Part shown: piece after piece, positions 27,851 through 38,153 of the stretch
Layout: each line of letters opens with the position of its first letter
How positions within the stretch are numbered: the first letter of the stretch is position 1
Source of the DNA: Sphingobacterium chungjuense
GTDB lineage: Bacteria; Bacteroidota; Bacteroidia; Sphingobacteriales; Sphingobacteriaceae
Assembly (NCBI RefSeq): GCF_011316935.1
Contig: NZ_WLYS01000007.1
Coordinates: forward strand, 1 to 64,000
DNA: 64,000 nt
Direction: 5' to 3'
Made by a program: the position numbers and the translations under genes
Notes under the pieces: generated by a model
What the model was told of the DNA's origin: nothing
The model's database searches: none
What the model saw: the letters and a program-made list of their open reading frames with translations, nothing else

Positions 27851-28909
27851 ATGATTACGCAAGAACAAATTCTACATGCGCTGGGTCACGTCGAAGAACC
27901 TGATTTAAAAAAGGATCTCGTGACGCTGAACATGATCCAAAATATAGAGATCCTTCCCAACAAAATCCGGTTTGATGTCGTTTTGACGACGCCTGCTTGT
28001 CCGCTCAAAGGGCATATCGAGCACGCTTGTCGCAACGCCATTAGCTTATTTGTCTCCAAAGAGATTGCCGTGGACATCAACATGACTTCCCGCGTGATCG
28101 CTGCCGACAGCAATCAATTAAAGGGCATCAAAAATATTATTTTGGTTTCCTCTGGTAAAGGCGGAGTTGGCAAATCTACCGTCGCAGCCAACCTAGCCTT
28201 AGCGCTAAGCCAACAAGGTGCACGTACTGGTTTGCTTGATGCCGATATTTACGGCCCTTCGCTGCCGATTATGTTTGGCTTGGAAGGCGCGAAGCCTCAA
28301 TCCACGCAAACCGCAGACGGAAAAACCAAAATCCTTCCGATCGAAAAGTTCGGATTGAAATTGTTGAGCATTGGCTTCTTTACAGATCCTAATCAGCCGA
28401 TTCCATGGCGCGGCCCGATGGCGACTTCTGCGATCAAACAGCTTTTCAATGATGCCGATTGGGGCGAGATCGATTACTTGGTGGTCGATATGCCGCCGGG
28501 AACAGGTGATATTCACATTACCGTATCACAAACTTATCCGATCTCTGGAGCAGTGATTGTAACGACTCCGCAGCACGTTGCGTTAGCGGATGCAATCAAA
28601 GGAATGGCGATGTACCGTATGGAAGGCATTAATGTGCCTATTCTGGGCATTGTCGAGAATATGTCGTATTTCACACCAGCAGAACTGCCAGATAAACAAT
28701 ATTATATTTTTGGAAAAGACGGCGGCAAGCGATTAGCTACCGAAAATAACGTGCCTTTCTTAGGCGAAATACCACTCGTGAAAGCAGTAGCAGACGCGGG
28801 CGACAATGGTTTCCCGATTTTGTTGGACGATCAGGAACCGGTGGCAGCAGCATACGGACAGATCGCTGGCCGTGTGGCGCAAGAATTATCTATTCTGGCA
28901 AACACCTAA
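27851..28909 (+). CDS. Mrp/NBP35-type P-loop ATPase
   Basis: 352-aa protein of the Mrp/ApbC family, which carries and delivers Fe-S clusters. An N-terminal DUF59/MIP18-like domain (about 1-80, with TTPACPLKGHIEHAC) precedes the deviant Walker A SSGKGGVGKST (100-110), then LLDADIYGPSLPIMFG and VVDMPPGTGDIHIT. The C-terminal CxxC that binds the cluster in E. coli Mrp is not present: the stretch reads NMSYFTPAELPDKQYYIFG. I believe this replacement is usual in Bacteroidetes members. Complete and monocistronic or with the aminopeptidase gene 31 bp downstream. Confidence 0.9.
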   Translation: MITQEQILHALGHVEEPDLKKDLVTLNMIQNIEILPNKIRFDVVLTTPACPLKGHIEHACRNAISLFVSKEIAVDINMTSRVIAADSNQLKGIKNIILVSSGKGGVGKSTVAANLALALSQQGARTGLLDADIYGPSLPIMFGLEGAKPQSTQTADGKTKILPIEKFGLKLLSIGFFTDPNQPIPWRGPMATSAIKQLFNDADWGEIDYLVVDMPPGTGDIHITVSQTYPISGAVIVTTPQHVALADAIKGMAMYRMEGINVPILGIVENMSYFTPAELPDKQYYIFGKDGGKRLATENNVPFLGEIPLVKAVADAGDNGFPILLDDQEPVAAAYGQIAGRVAQELSILANT

Positions 28910-28940
28910 GTAGATTTTTTAGCACAAAACAACATCACAT

Positions 28941-30716
28941 ATGGAACACATTAAAAAGCTGGCGGCTATTCGCGAATCCATGGCGGAGCGCGGCATAGAT
29001 GCCTATATTATTCCTTCGGCAGATCCACATATTAGTGAATACCTTCCTGATCGCTTCAAAGCGATTGCTTGGACTTCGGGATTTACCGGATCGGCAGGTA
29101 CGTTGGTGATTACACAAGATTTTGCTGGATTATGGACCGATGCACGTTATTTCGTGCAAGGACGCGAACAGCTCGTAGATACTGGTTTTGAGTTGGTAAA
29201 ACTCAAAATACAGCACAAAGCAGAATATGTAGAGTGGCTGGCCGAAAAATTCAGCAAAGGAAATACTGTTGCTTTCGATGGTAATCTGACTTCACTTCTT
29301 TTGGCAAAAACCATCAAAGAAAAGTTAGAACCATTGGGTGTCGCGATCGATGGCGGTATAGATTTATTAGACGCCGCTTGGGAAGACAGGCCATTGCTCC
29401 CCACGGATGCTGCTTACCTCATTCATCCAGATACGACCGGACAAGATGCGGCTAGTAAAATTGCCGCGATTCGCCTCAAGATGGAGAAACTCCATACACA
29501 GGCGCACATCATTTCTTCTTTAGATGACTTGGCTTGGACGTTGAATATTCGGGGTAACGATGTGCCTTGCAATCCAGTAGTTCTCGGTTTCTTGATCATT
29601 GAAGCAGCGCGCGCGACATTATTCATTGACAACACCAAATTGTCGGCAGCCGATCAAGCGGAGCTGAATGCCGCAGGCATTGATATAAAACCATACGACA
29701 GCGTACATGCTGCTATTCAGCAACTGGCTGTAGAACAGATCCTGATCGATCCGAAACGTACTTGCTATGCCATTTATGAAAGTATTCCGGCATCGGTCAA
29801 AGTGTTGGAAGACACGAATCCTTCTACGTTTTTGAAGGCGGTGAAAAACCCAACCGAAGTAAGCTTTTCGCGCGAAACGATGCTGAAAGATGGTGCAGCG
29901 CTCACCCGCTTCTTCAAATGGTTGGAGGAGAATGTAGGCACTGAAAATCTCACAGAAATTAGCATATCTGAGAAGCTGCGATCATTTCGTGCAGCGCAGG
30001 ATGGTTTTGTAGATATTTCGTTCGATACTATTGCCGGATATTTGGAGCATGGCGCTTTACCACATTACAAAGCGACGCCAAAAAGTGATGCTACGCTAAA
30101 ACCGAGCGGATTGTTATTGGTAGATTCTGGTGGCCAATATACTTCTGGCACGACCGACATTACACGTGTCGTTTCTTTAGGAAACATCACTTCGGAAGAA
30201 AAGGAAGATTATACCATTGTGTTAAAAGGATTGATCGAAGGATCTATGGCTGTTTTCCCGCAAGGCACACGTGGCTATCAGATTGATGCGATTACACGTC
30301 GTCCGATTTGGGAAACGTTGCGCAATTATGGACATGGGACTGGACATGGTGTGGGTTTCTTCCTGAATGTGCATGAAGGACCACAAGTATTAAACCCATC
30401 GAATGTGGATGTCGCGATCGAAGAAGGGATGATCTCTTCGATAGAACCGGGCTTATACCGCGAAGGATCGTATGGTATTCGCATCGAAAACTTGGTATTG
30501 AGCCGTAACTTATCGCATAATGAGTTTGGTGATTTCATGGATTTTGAAACGTTAACGATTTGCTATATCGCCACTGACTTGGTGAACACCTCGTTGTTGG
30601 ATCAAAAACACATTGACTGGCTCAACCAATATAACGATTGGACGTACAATCAGCTAGCACCACTGCTCACAGAAGAAGAAGCAGCTTGGTTGAAAGAGAA
30701 AACAGCGAAAATCTAA
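28941..30716 (+). CDS. Aminopeptidase P family (Xaa-Pro aminopeptidase)
   Basis: 591-aa M24B metallopeptidase that removes an N-terminal residue before proline. It has the long three-domain form (two creatinase-like N-terminal domains, about 1-310, then the pita-bread catalytic domain). Metal ligands are seen in LLVDSGGQYTSGTTDITR (two Asp), GHGTGHGVGFF (His), ISSIEPGLY (Glu) and DFETLTIC (Glu). No signal peptide, so cytoplasmic. It is followed by a strong terminator. Confidence 0.93.
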   Translation: MEHIKKLAAIRESMAERGIDAYIIPSADPHISEYLPDRFKAIAWTSGFTGSAGTLVITQDFAGLWTDARYFVQGREQLVDTGFELVKLKIQHKAEYVEWLAEKFSKGNTVAFDGNLTSLLLAKTIKEKLEPLGVAIDGGIDLLDAAWEDRPLLPTDAAYLIHPDTTGQDAASKIAAIRLKMEKLHTQAHIISSLDDLAWTLNIRGNDVPCNPVVLGFLIIEAARATLFIDNTKLSAADQAELNAAGIDIKPYDSVHAAIQQLAVEQILIDPKRTCYAIYESIPASVKVLEDTNPSTFLKAVKNPTEVSFSRETMLKDGAALTRFFKWLEENVGTENLTEISISEKLRSFRAAQDGFVDISFDTIAGYLEHGALPHYKATPKSDATLKPSGLLLVDSGGQYTSGTTDITRVVSLGNITSEEKEDYTIVLKGLIEGSMAVFPQGTRGYQIDAITRRPIWETLRNYGHGTGHGVGFFLNVHEGPQVLNPSNVDVAIEEGMISSIEPGLYREGSYGIRIENLVLSRNLSHNEFGDFMDFETLTICYIATDLVNTSLLDQKHIDWLNQYNDWTYNQLAPLLTEEEAAWLKEKTAKI

Positions 30717-30761
30717 AAAACAAATGGCCGTAAGACAAAATCTTACGGCCATTTGTTTTTT
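30715..30761. terminator. Terminator after the aminopeptidase P gene
   Basis: A perfect 21-bp stem (30715-30735 with 30741-30761) and a CAAAA loop. The core AAATGGCCGTAAGA / TCTTACGGCCATTT is flanked by A and T tracts. It can serve the convergent lipoprotein gene as well. Confidence 0.92.
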
Positions 30762-30786
30762 TTAAATCCTTTTAATCACATTGTAT

Positions 30787-31914
30787 CTAGTTACTCTCCT
30801 TTGGCTTGATCTCGAAAAATTGTTCTAAAGGTTTGTAGTATACCCCGGACAATGTAGTAACATATACTTTTCCGTCAAATTCGTTAAGGGAAGTAATCAA
30901 ATTTCCAACCAGTCCAGTATTCACCAGTTCTTCCACTTCATAACCAGAATCGTTAAAATCAAACTTCCACACTTGACCATATCGATAACCTACTAATTGA
31001 TCCTCCACGTGCGTAAAGCTAACGTCGCTTAAAAACCGCTCTACTTCGAAAGAACTCTTCCAGCTATTGCCCTTATCAGAAGACTGATAAAATTTACCGT
31101 CGCGACCAAAACCATACAACTTATCATTATGCTTAAATACGCGTAGGAGTGCACGATCCAGTACCGAACGATAACTACCATCTTTTTCTACCACAAGTGT
31201 TTTCGTCTGAGAAGAAACTAAAAAATGATCGTCTACAGCTTCGATCATATCAAAACCATAATGCTCTCTATCGTCTAAGACAATCACTTTTGTACTACGG
31301 ATCCTCAATAAAGTTGGAATGCCCGGTCCTTCCCCACCTGGATCAACGTCTACAAGAAGTAATTTCACGGTAGAATGATTGGTACTCGTAGCCCTATACG
31401 CCATCAAAGTCTGATTTTGATTATTAATCGCCATAGACTCTCCATAATGACTGTGAATGGATAGCATTTCGATAAAATCGGGATCGACATTTCGAATGTT
31501 TAAACTGGCTGTAAGTCCACTACTGACAGGATGGTCGGAATTGATAAACAATATTGCGCTATTTTGCATACTAGCACCCACAAAATAGCGATCACTTATT
31601 GGCAATTTTACACTAACAGATGGACGAAAATAGATTGCATACCGCTGTATGTCATTCATTTCTTGGGGTGAGGCTTGCTCCGATTGATGGAGCGTGGTGT
31701 AACCATACGGCCCTATCATAGCTAATTTATCACTTATTTTAACAGAGTACAATTGCGTTTTATCCTGATAAACAAAGCGTTCATCGATCGTCCAAGAACT
31801 TTGGTTCTCTGGCTCATTTTCTGGCTCAAGTGGTACGTCTTTGGAACATGACGATACAAAAAGAAATAAAGCAATAACGGTCGAAATTTTTAGGGAAAGG
31901 GCAAAGTACTTCAT
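30787..31914 (-). CDS. Lipoprotein, probable beta-propeller
   Basis: 375-aa lipoprotein with lipobox VSSC (Cys23). Short repeated strands of the type LYGFGRDGKFYQSSDKGNSW (about 256-275), LVGYRYGQVWKFDF and KVYVTTLSGVYYKPL, which include an Asp-box-like S-x-D-x-G-x-x-W, suggest a BNR/sortilin-like beta-propeller. Function unknown; likely on the outer membrane. Its promoter region (31915-32071) is A/T-rich with no clear -7 match. Confidence 0.6.
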   Translation of the reverse strand: MKYFALSLKISTVIALFLFVSSCSKDVPLEPENEPENQSSWTIDERFVYQDKTQLYSVKISDKLAMIGPYGYTTLHQSEQASPQEMNDIQRYAIYFRPSVSVKLPISDRYFVGASMQNSAILFINSDHPVSSGLTASLNIRNVDPDFIEMLSIHSHYGESMAINNQNQTLMAYRATSTNHSTVKLLLVDVDPGGEGPGIPTLLRIRSTKVIVLDDREHYGFDMIEAVDDHFLVSSQTKTLVVEKDGSYRSVLDRALLRVFKHNDKLYGFGRDGKFYQSSDKGNSWKSSFEVERFLSDVSFTHVEDQLVGYRYGQVWKFDFNDSGYEVEELVNTGLVGNLITSLNEFDGKVYVTTLSGVYYKPLEQFFEIKPKESN

Positions 31915-32071
31915 GAATAAGATTAAATAGCTAGTTAGTAGAAGTTTTAAAGTTAATAATTTTCATTCACATATGTAAATTTATAAATCCCAAAATTGTG
32001 TATTCAACAATAAAAATAAAGAGAAGCACTAAAAAAATTATAACATCAGACCTTATCCCGATATTTGTTTT

Positions 32072-33484
32072 ATGCCAAAGCTAAAATCACTTTTTCTCCT
32101 TTCTATTATACTAGCCTTCAGTAGTACGCAAGCACAAAACTTAAGCAGCAAAATTTCCACAGCCTTCAATCAATTTCGAAGCGAAGGTGGATTGACGACA
32201 CAGCAGGCCGCCTTTATGGTCACCGACTCAAAAACAGGACAGATCGTATTTGAGCATCAAGCGAATACTGGAATGGCTACTGCGTCGACCTTAAAGGTTA
32301 TTACGAGCATTACAGCATTTGAATTGTTAGGCTCCAATTATAAATACACCACCACGATATCTTATACTGGTACAATCGATAAGATGGGAAACCTCGATGG
32401 TGATATCACCATAAAAGGCAGCGGCGATCCGACTTTGGGCAGCGATCGCTATGCTTCTACGCAAGCACAAAACATCTTAGATAATTGGACTTTTGCGATT
32501 AAGCAATTGGGCATAAAACGTATCCGCGGTCGTATTATTGGTGATGATACTATATTCGACGGTAATCAAGTGCCGACGGGTTGGCCAGCGGCAGACATTG
32601 GTAATTATTACGGCGCTGGTGTTTCGGGACTCAATTGGAAAGAGAATAAAGCGGGCATTACTTTCTCGCCTGCGGCGGTTGGCAAACCAGCGGCCATCAA
32701 AAAATTATCAGTGGATTTGAGTTATCTGACCATTCGCAATGAAGTGACTACCGGAAATGCGGGCACAGGCGACAAGGTATTTGGTTTTTCTACACCATAC
32801 GCCAATTCCATCCTTTTAAAAGGTAGTTATGGCAAAGATCTGAATAAAACGATTGAGATCTCTATTCCGGATCCGGCCTATCAGCTTGCACACGATTTGA
32901 AAGCGAATCTTGTACAGGAAGGTGTGCTGGTAGATGGCTTGGCGGCTTCTGCATATAAACTAAACAATTACGTAGCATCTACTGGTAAAACCATTGCAAC
33001 GCATCAGTCGCCCGCATTGGCGGAGATCATTTATTGGTTCAATCACAAAAGCATTAACCTATTTGGCGAAGCCTTAATGAAAACCATCGGATGCGAGCAG
33101 AAAAAGGTGAAAACCACGGCGGAAAGCGCCGATTATGTGATTGCGCACTGGAACAAAACCTTGCGCATTCCTACCGTGGATCTAGGCATGCTAGATGGTT
33201 CTGGATTATCGCCCGCAAATCGCGTGACGGCCAATGCGATGAACCGCATCATGCAGTATGCTTATGGTAGGCCGTGGTACGCTGATTTCTACAAAAGCCT
33301 GCCCACGATCAACCAAATGAAAATGAAAAGTGGCACGATTGGCGGCGTGCTCGGCTACAGCGGTTTTCAGACTTGCAAGGCTGGTCAAGCGCTGACTTTC
33401 ACTCTTTTTGTCAATAATTACAAAGGCAGCACAGCGAGTATGCGTCAGCGCATGTTCAAATTACTAAACGTGTTAAAACAATAG
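32072..33484 (+). CDS. dacB: D-alanyl-D-alanine carboxypeptidase/endopeptidase (PBP4 type)
   Basis: 470-aa peptidase S13 family protein that trims and cleaves peptidoglycan cross-links in the periplasm. Signal peptide to about 22 (STQAQ). The three penicillin-binding motifs are visible: SxxK as STLK at 72-75, SxN as SIN in HKSINLFGEAL near 330, and KSG in MKMKSGTIGG near 415. The insert domain between the first two motifs (about 90-250) is the PBP4 hallmark. Late GSGLSPANRVTA is typical. Confidence 0.93.
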   Translation: MPKLKSLFLLSIILAFSSTQAQNLSSKISTAFNQFRSEGGLTTQQAAFMVTDSKTGQIVFEHQANTGMATASTLKVITSITAFELLGSNYKYTTTISYTGTIDKMGNLDGDITIKGSGDPTLGSDRYASTQAQNILDNWTFAIKQLGIKRIRGRIIGDDTIFDGNQVPTGWPAADIGNYYGAGVSGLNWKENKAGITFSPAAVGKPAAIKKLSVDLSYLTIRNEVTTGNAGTGDKVFGFSTPYANSILLKGSYGKDLNKTIEISIPDPAYQLAHDLKANLVQEGVLVDGLAASAYKLNNYVASTGKTIATHQSPALAEIIYWFNHKSINLFGEALMKTIGCEQKKVKTTAESADYVIAHWNKTLRIPTVDLGMLDGSGLSPANRVTANAMNRIMQYAYGRPWYADFYKSLPTINQMKMKSGTIGGVLGYSGFQTCKAGQALTFTLFVNNYKGSTASMRQRMFKLLNVLKQ

Positions 33485-33507
33485 TTCTCGAAGTCATGGA
33501 ATAATAA

Positions 33508-33515
33508 TAGATTTG
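33508..33515 (+). promoter_or_regulatory. -7 element upstream of the malic enzyme gene
   Basis: TAGATTTG, 40 nt before the ATG at 33555. A weak -33 (TTC in place of TTG, 33485-33487) lies 20 bp upstream. Confidence 0.45.
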
Positions 33516-33554
33516 TACCCACAAACATAAACTTATACATCAAAACAGAATTCA

Positions 33555-35831
33555 ATGAGCAGTTCAAATAGAAAAAAGGACGCGTTACGTTACCACTCAT
33601 CCGGTCGTCCGGGCAAAATTGCGGTAGTCCCTACCAAACCTCACAGTTCACAGCGGGATTTATCATTAGCCTATTCACCAGGAGTGGCAGAGCCGTGTTT
33701 GGCGATTGCCGAGAACAGCGAAGATGCGTACAAGTACACCGCCAAAGGTAATTTGGTCGCGGTTATTTCTAATGGTACTGCCGTATTAGGATTAGGAGAC
33801 ATCGGCGCACAAGCCGGCAAACCGGTGATGGAAGGAAAAGGTTTGTTGTTTAAAATCTTTGCCGACATCGACGTATTCGATTTAGAATTGGACACGAAGA
33901 ATGTAGATGAGTTTGTTAAAATCGTCAAAGCCTTAGAGCCAACTTTCGGAGGTATCAATCTAGAGGACATCAAAGCTCCAGAATGTTTTGAGATTGAGCG
34001 CAGACTGAAAGCGGAAATGAACATTCCGGTGATGCACGATGATCAGCACGGAACTGCCATCATTTCTGGTGCTGCCTTGATCAACTCTTGTGAACTACAG
34101 CAAAAAGATATTAGCCAAGTAAAAATTGTGGTGAACGGCGCTGGTGCTGCCGCAATTTCTTGTACCGCGATGTACATCGCGGTAGGTGCTAAAAAAGAAA
34201 ATATCGTGATGTTGGATAGCAAAGGAGTTATTCGCAGTGATCGCGAAAACTTAGATCCTAGCAAAGCGGAATGGGCAACGGATCGCGATATCACAACCTT
34301 AGCCGATGCGGTGAAAGATAGCGATGTATTCATCGGATTGTCTGCTGCGGATGTTTTGACGCCAGAAATGCTTCAATCTATGGCGGCTAAACCAATCGTA
34401 TTAGCGATGGCTAACCCGAACCCAGAGATTGCATACGATCTAGCTTGCGCAACCCGCAATGATATCATCATGGGAACGGGTCGTTCTGACTTCCCTAACC
34501 AAGTAAATAATGTATTAGGTTTCCCTTACATCTTCCGTGGCGCATTGGATGTACGCGCAACAGCGATCAACGAAGAAATGAAAATCGCCGCGGTACACGC
34601 TATTGCCAAATTGGCGAAAGAACCTGTTCCGGAAGAAGTAAACCAAGCATATAATACCAATAACCTTCGTTTTGGTGAGGATTACGTAATCCCTAAACCG
34701 ACCGATCCACGCTTGATTACCGAGGTATCCATTGCAGTGGCTAAAGCTGCGATTGAGTCTGGCGTAGCTCGCAAAACGATTGAAGATTGGGATGAATATA
34801 AAACAGAATTACGCAAGCGTCTAGGTAAAGATGATGGCATCATGCGGACGCTGTCTGCCCGCGCGCAGAACAATCCGAAACGCGTCGTATTTGCCGAAGC
34901 AGATAACTACAAAACATTACGCGCAGCGCAAATCGTGCAAGAAGAAGGCATTGCTATTCCGATCTTGTTGGGCGACGAAGAGCGCATTCGTCATATCATT
35001 GAAGAATATGCTTTTGAACTGGACGGCACACAAATCATCGATCCTAGCAAACAAGTAAAAACAGATACGTTTAAGCAATTTGTGGATCACCTGTATACCA
35101 AACGCCAGCGTCGTGGCATCAGCCGCTTAGAAGCTGAAAAATTGATCCGTGGCAATCGCAACTATTATGCAGCGTCAATGGTCGAATTTGGTCAAGCGGA
35201 TACTTTTATTTCTGGATTGACCCGCAGTTATGCGACTACAATTCGCCCTGCTTTACAAGTGATTGGTGCAAAACCAGGAAGCCGTGTAGCCGGTATGTAC
35301 ATGATGCTAACGAAGAAAGGACCTATTTTCTTGGCCGACACCACAGTAAATGAAGACCCTTGTCCGGAAGATCTAGCGGAAATCACCATCTTGGTAAACA
35401 ACGCGGTGAAAGAGCGCTTTAATATTACACCTCGCATCGCGATGCTTTCGTACTCCAACTTTGGCTCGACCGAAGGTCGCGTAGCTGATAAGGTGCGTCA
35501 GGCAGTAAAAATCTTACATGACAAAGCTCCAGACATTATTGTAGATGGCGATGTGCAAGCGAACTTCGCCTTGAATAAAGAGATGTTGAACACCAACTTC
35601 CCGTTCAGTAAATTGAATGGCGAAGCAGCAAACACCTTGATATTCCCGAACCTAGAGTCGGGTAATATTGCATACAAATTGTTGCAAGAAGTAGGCGAAG
35701 CCGAAGCAGTTGGCCCTATTTTATTAGGTATGAATAAGCCGGTACATGTCTTGCAGTTGGATAGCTCGGTGCGTGAGATTGTCAACATGGTAAAAATTGC
35801 CGTGGTAGACGCACAATCCAGAGAAAACTAA
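33555..35831 (+). CDS. maeB: NADP-dependent malic enzyme with phosphotransacetylase-like domain
   Basis: 758-aa MaeB-type enzyme converting malate to pyruvate, CO2 and NADPH. The malic domain starts about 12 ([16 protein letters not shown]), with [31 protein letters not shown] and [14 protein letters not shown]. The NAD(P)-binding domain has [13 protein letters not shown] near 193. From about 430 a phosphotransacetylase-like domain follows ([19 protein letters not shown] to the end). In MaeB this domain is thought to be regulatory (acetyl-CoA sensing) rather than catalytic. Full length for the family. ruvA follows after 16 bp. Confidence 0.95.
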   Translation: MSSSNRKKDALRYHSSGRPGKIAVVPTKPHSSQRDLSLAYSPGVAEPCLAIAENSEDAYKYTAKGNLVAVISNGTAVLGLGDIGAQAGKPVMEGKGLLFKIFADIDVFDLELDTKNVDEFVKIVKALEPTFGGINLEDIKAPECFEIERRLKAEMNIPVMHDDQHGTAIISGAALINSCELQQKDISQVKIVVNGAGAAAISCTAMYIAVGAKKENIVMLDSKGVIRSDRENLDPSKAEWATDRDITTLADAVKDSDVFIGLSAADVLTPEMLQSMAAKPIVLAMANPNPEIAYDLACATRNDIIMGTGRSDFPNQVNNVLGFPYIFRGALDVRATAINEEMKIAAVHAIAKLAKEPVPEEVNQAYNTNNLRFGEDYVIPKPTDPRLITEVSIAVAKAAIESGVARKTIEDWDEYKTELRKRLGKDDGIMRTLSARAQNNPKRVVFAEADNYKTLRAAQIVQEEGIAIPILLGDEERIRHIIEEYAFELDGTQIIDPSKQVKTDTFKQFVDHLYTKRQRRGISRLEAEKLIRGNRNYYAASMVEFGQADTFISGLTRSYATTIRPALQVIGAKPGSRVAGMYMMLTKKGPIFLADTTVNEDPCPEDLAEITILVNNAVKERFNITPRIAMLSYSNFGSTEGRVADKVRQAVKILHDKAPDIIVDGDVQANFALNKEMLNTNFPFSKLNGEAANTLIFPNLESGNIAYKLLQEVGEAEAVGPILLGMNKPVHVLQLDSSVREIVNMVKIAVVDAQSREN

Positions 35832-35847
35832 TATTCTAAGAAAAACT

Positions 35848-36432
35848 ATGTACGAGTATCTCGACGGACAACTGGTATTGAAATCCCCTACCCACGTCAT
35901 TATTGACGTGGGTGGCGTGGGTTACCATGTGCACATATCTTTAACCACGTTTAGCCAGATCAAAGAAGTAGAACGCTGCAAGCTGTTCATTTCTTTTCAA
36001 GTACGCGAAGACTCGCAGACTATGTATGGCTTTGCCACAGAAAGCGAAAGGCACTTATTCAATCACTTGATTTCCGTTTCTGGCATTGGGCCCAACACGG
36101 GACGGATGATGCTTTCTTCCATTACGCCAGAGGAGATCCAACAAGCGATCGTACAAGGACAAGTTGCCGTGATCCAACGGATTAAAGGCATTGGCCCAAA
36201 AACGGCACAACGTGTAATTTTAGAATTGCAGGATAAGTTGAAAAAAGAAGGGCCAAATGCTCTGTTATTGGATCACGTTCCTGCGCAATCGGCGCATGAA
36301 GAGGCCAACTCGGCATTAATCATGTTGGGATTCCCGAAACCGCAAGTAGAAAAGGTCATGCAACAAATTTTGCTGTCGACGGAAGATCACTCTGTGGAAA
36401 GCTTGATCAAGGCCGCACTGAAGAAACTATAA
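35848..36432 (+). CDS. ruvA: Holliday junction branch migration protein RuvA
   Basis: 194-aa DNA-binding subunit of the RuvAB branch migration complex. OB-fold domain 1 starts MYEYLDGQLVLKSPTHVIID. The helix-hairpin-helix pairs follow: HLISVSGIGPNTGRMML (about 72-88) and VIQRIKGIGPKTAQRVILEL (about 107-126). The C-terminal domain III that contacts RuvB is present (SALIMLGFPKPQVEKVM). It lies 16 bp after the malic enzyme gene and may share its transcript. ruvB and ruvC are not in the window. Confidence 0.97.
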   Translation: MYEYLDGQLVLKSPTHVIIDVGGVGYHVHISLTTFSQIKEVERCKLFISFQVREDSQTMYGFATESERHLFNHLISVSGIGPNTGRMMLSSITPEEIQQAIVQGQVAVIQRIKGIGPKTAQRVILELQDKLKKEGPNALLLDHVPAQSAHEEANSALIMLGFPKPQVEKVMQQILLSTEDHSVESLIKAALKKL

Positions 36433-36472
36433 TTACATCCTCTCTACTATACATATCACATCTGATTCCGAC

Positions 36473-36958
36473 ATGGCAGAAGATTTAACACGTGCAACAG
36501 GCACTAAAGAAGAGCAGTATCAAGCCTTAGTTCCGCAGATCAAAGCATTGATCGACTACGAGGCTGATTTTGTAGCGAATATGGCAAACTTGGCTGCAGC
36601 TTTAAAAGAGCAGTTTAATTTTTTCTGGGTGGGCTTTTATTTGGTAAAAGAAGAGCAGTTGGTATTAGGTCCGTTTCAAGGACCAGTAGCTTGTACGCGC
36701 ATTGCGCACAATCGCGGCGTATGTGGCACGGCTTGGGCAAAGGCCGAAACGATCATTGTACCTGATGTAGACGCTTTCCCTGGACATATCGCTTGCAGCT
36801 CCCTATCACGCTCGGAGATTGTCCTTCCTGTGATCCATGAAGGCAATTGTATTGGCGTTCTAGATGTAGATAGCGCCGACTTAAATAGCTTTGACGAGGT
36901 AGATGCGCAGTATTTACAAGAAATGATTACCATTTTGACAGCGGCTTCTACAATTTAG
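36473..36958 (+). CDS. Free methionine-(R)-sulfoxide reductase (GAF domain)
   Basis: 161-aa single GAF-domain enzyme of the fRMsr type that reduces free methionine-R-sulfoxide. The three family cysteines are all present: Cys in VACTRIAHN, Cys in RGVCGTAWAKAE and Cys in FPGHIACSSLSRSEIV (about 80, 90 and 114). FNFFWVGFYLV precedes them. Forty bp after ruvA on the same strand. Its stop overlaps the stop of the convergent WD40 gene by three bases. Confidence 0.93.
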   Translation: MAEDLTRATGTKEEQYQALVPQIKALIDYEADFVANMANLAAALKEQFNFFWVGFYLVKEEQLVLGPFQGPVACTRIAHNRGVCGTAWAKAETIIVPDVDAFPGHIACSSLSRSEIVLPVIHEGNCIGVLDVDSADLNSFDEVDAQYLQEMITILTAASTI

Positions 36959-37854
36959 TCTGCCGTTAGTTCCCACACCTTGATCATCTTATCATCACCT
37001 GCCGTAAAGATCTTGTGATCTTGCCAAAGAATACTGTTAATCGACAGGAAATGGCTGTCATAACCCCGATCTACACTCACATTTTTGAGTAAAGTCAAGC
37101 TCTTTGGATCCCAGATTTTCCAGGTTTTATCGCGACTCGCTGTCGCGATCTGTGTTTGATCGGCATTGGCCACAATCCCATATACCGTAAACATATGTGG
37201 CGTAATTTCGTGTTGTACGGCAAAATCAGCGGTAGACAATTGGTATAGCTTGGCATCTCTGCCGCCAGAAAATAGTTGTTCGCCGACAACACATAAACTC
37301 GTTACCGGCATCTTGTGTACTAAAATCTGCTGCTTTAGTTCGTATTGCGCACTATCATATTGGTAGATCGCACCGGATTTGTCCCCGAAATATACGGTGG
37401 ATTTTGCTGAATCGATTTCAATAGTACGCACGGTCTCTTTCGATACGCGGAACCGATACAAAAGCTTAAAATACACCGTATCGTATACATAAGCTACGCC
37501 CTCTTCGCCTATCGCAATCAATTCCGATTTTTCTGGCAGAGCTTGTAATGCAAATACGGCGCCGGATTCTGTCTTCATTTTGGTCACTAACTTCTGCTCT
37601 ACATAATCGACGATCATAATCTCCCCAGAGCGCAAACCAATCGCCAGCAAATCTGTATTTGGAATCCGATGAAGCGCATATACAGAATGCGAAACCGCGC
37701 ACAAAATCCGTCGGAACTGCATGGTCTGCAAGTCCCACTCCACGACTCCCTTATCGTTGCCACCCGAAAACAAGGTGTGATGACCAGCTACTGCTAGCGT
37801 AAAAATAGGATTTTGATGACCGCGAAGCGTATGAAGTAATGAGACATCTGGCAT
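36955..37854 (-). CDS. WD40-repeat protein
   Basis: 299-aa protein made almost wholly of about seven WD40-type repeats forming a beta-propeller. Clear units are HTLRGHQNPIFTLAVAG with LFSGGNDKGVVEWDL (about 8-41), QIATASRDKTWKIWD near 240 and IFTAGDDKMIKVWEL at the C-terminus. No signal peptide, so cytoplasmic. The role is probably protein binding; the partner is unknown. No operon partner on its strand. Confidence 0.88.
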   Translation of the reverse strand: MPDVSLLHTLRGHQNPIFTLAVAGHHTLFSGGNDKGVVEWDLQTMQFRRILCAVSHSVYALHRIPNTDLLAIGLRSGEIMIVDYVEQKLVTKMKTESGAVFALQALPEKSELIAIGEEGVAYVYDTVYFKLLYRFRVSKETVRTIEIDSAKSTVYFGDKSGAIYQYDSAQYELKQQILVHKMPVTSLCVVGEQLFSGGRDAKLYQLSTADFAVQHEITPHMFTVYGIVANADQTQIATASRDKTWKIWDPKSLTLLKNVSVDRGYDSHFLSINSILWQDHKIFTAGDDKMIKVWELTAD

Positions 37855-37964
37855 AGCCGTAAAGATACGGCTTCGTTCTCGACAAAAACAATTTCAAGCG
37901 CTTAGCTGTAGTATTCTTGACCGTACTACGATAATAGATGTACGATTACTAAAGCTTCCATGTG

Positions 37965-38147
37965 ATGAAAAAGGTTTCTGTAGTGATTATTATTGGCTTC
38001 AGCATACTAGCTGTCGTCGCTCTATATTTCTTCTTGACCGAACAGATCGGTATCAAAGCCCTTCTGTTCAATATGCTTATATGTACGATCGGAATCGTGG
38101 CGCAGGTGTTCACGCTGCGCCGACGGAAAAATAATATTATGCACTAG
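37965..38147 (+). CDS. Small membrane protein, unknown
   Basis: 60-aa protein with two hydrophobic helices (VVIIIGFSILAVVALYFFL, about 5-23, and ALLFNMLICTIGIVAQVFTL, about 32-51) and a basic C-terminus RRRKNN, which suggests an N-in/C-in hairpin. The start is the ATG at 37965; a GTG three bases earlier is in frame. The codon pattern is plausible but there is no family match I recognise. It is convergent with hisIE, six bp apart. Confidence 0.5.
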   Translation: MKKVSVVIIIGFSILAVVALYFFLTEQIGIKALLFNMLICTIGIVAQVFTLRRRKNNIMH

Positions 38148-38153
38148 CTGAGA

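Noticed and set aside
5313..30761. The A/T-flanked perfect palindromes (5313, 21541, 22597, 30715) as a mobile repeat family
   Set aside because: Their GC cores have unrelated sequences and each sits at the end of a gene, so they are terminators, not copies of one element.
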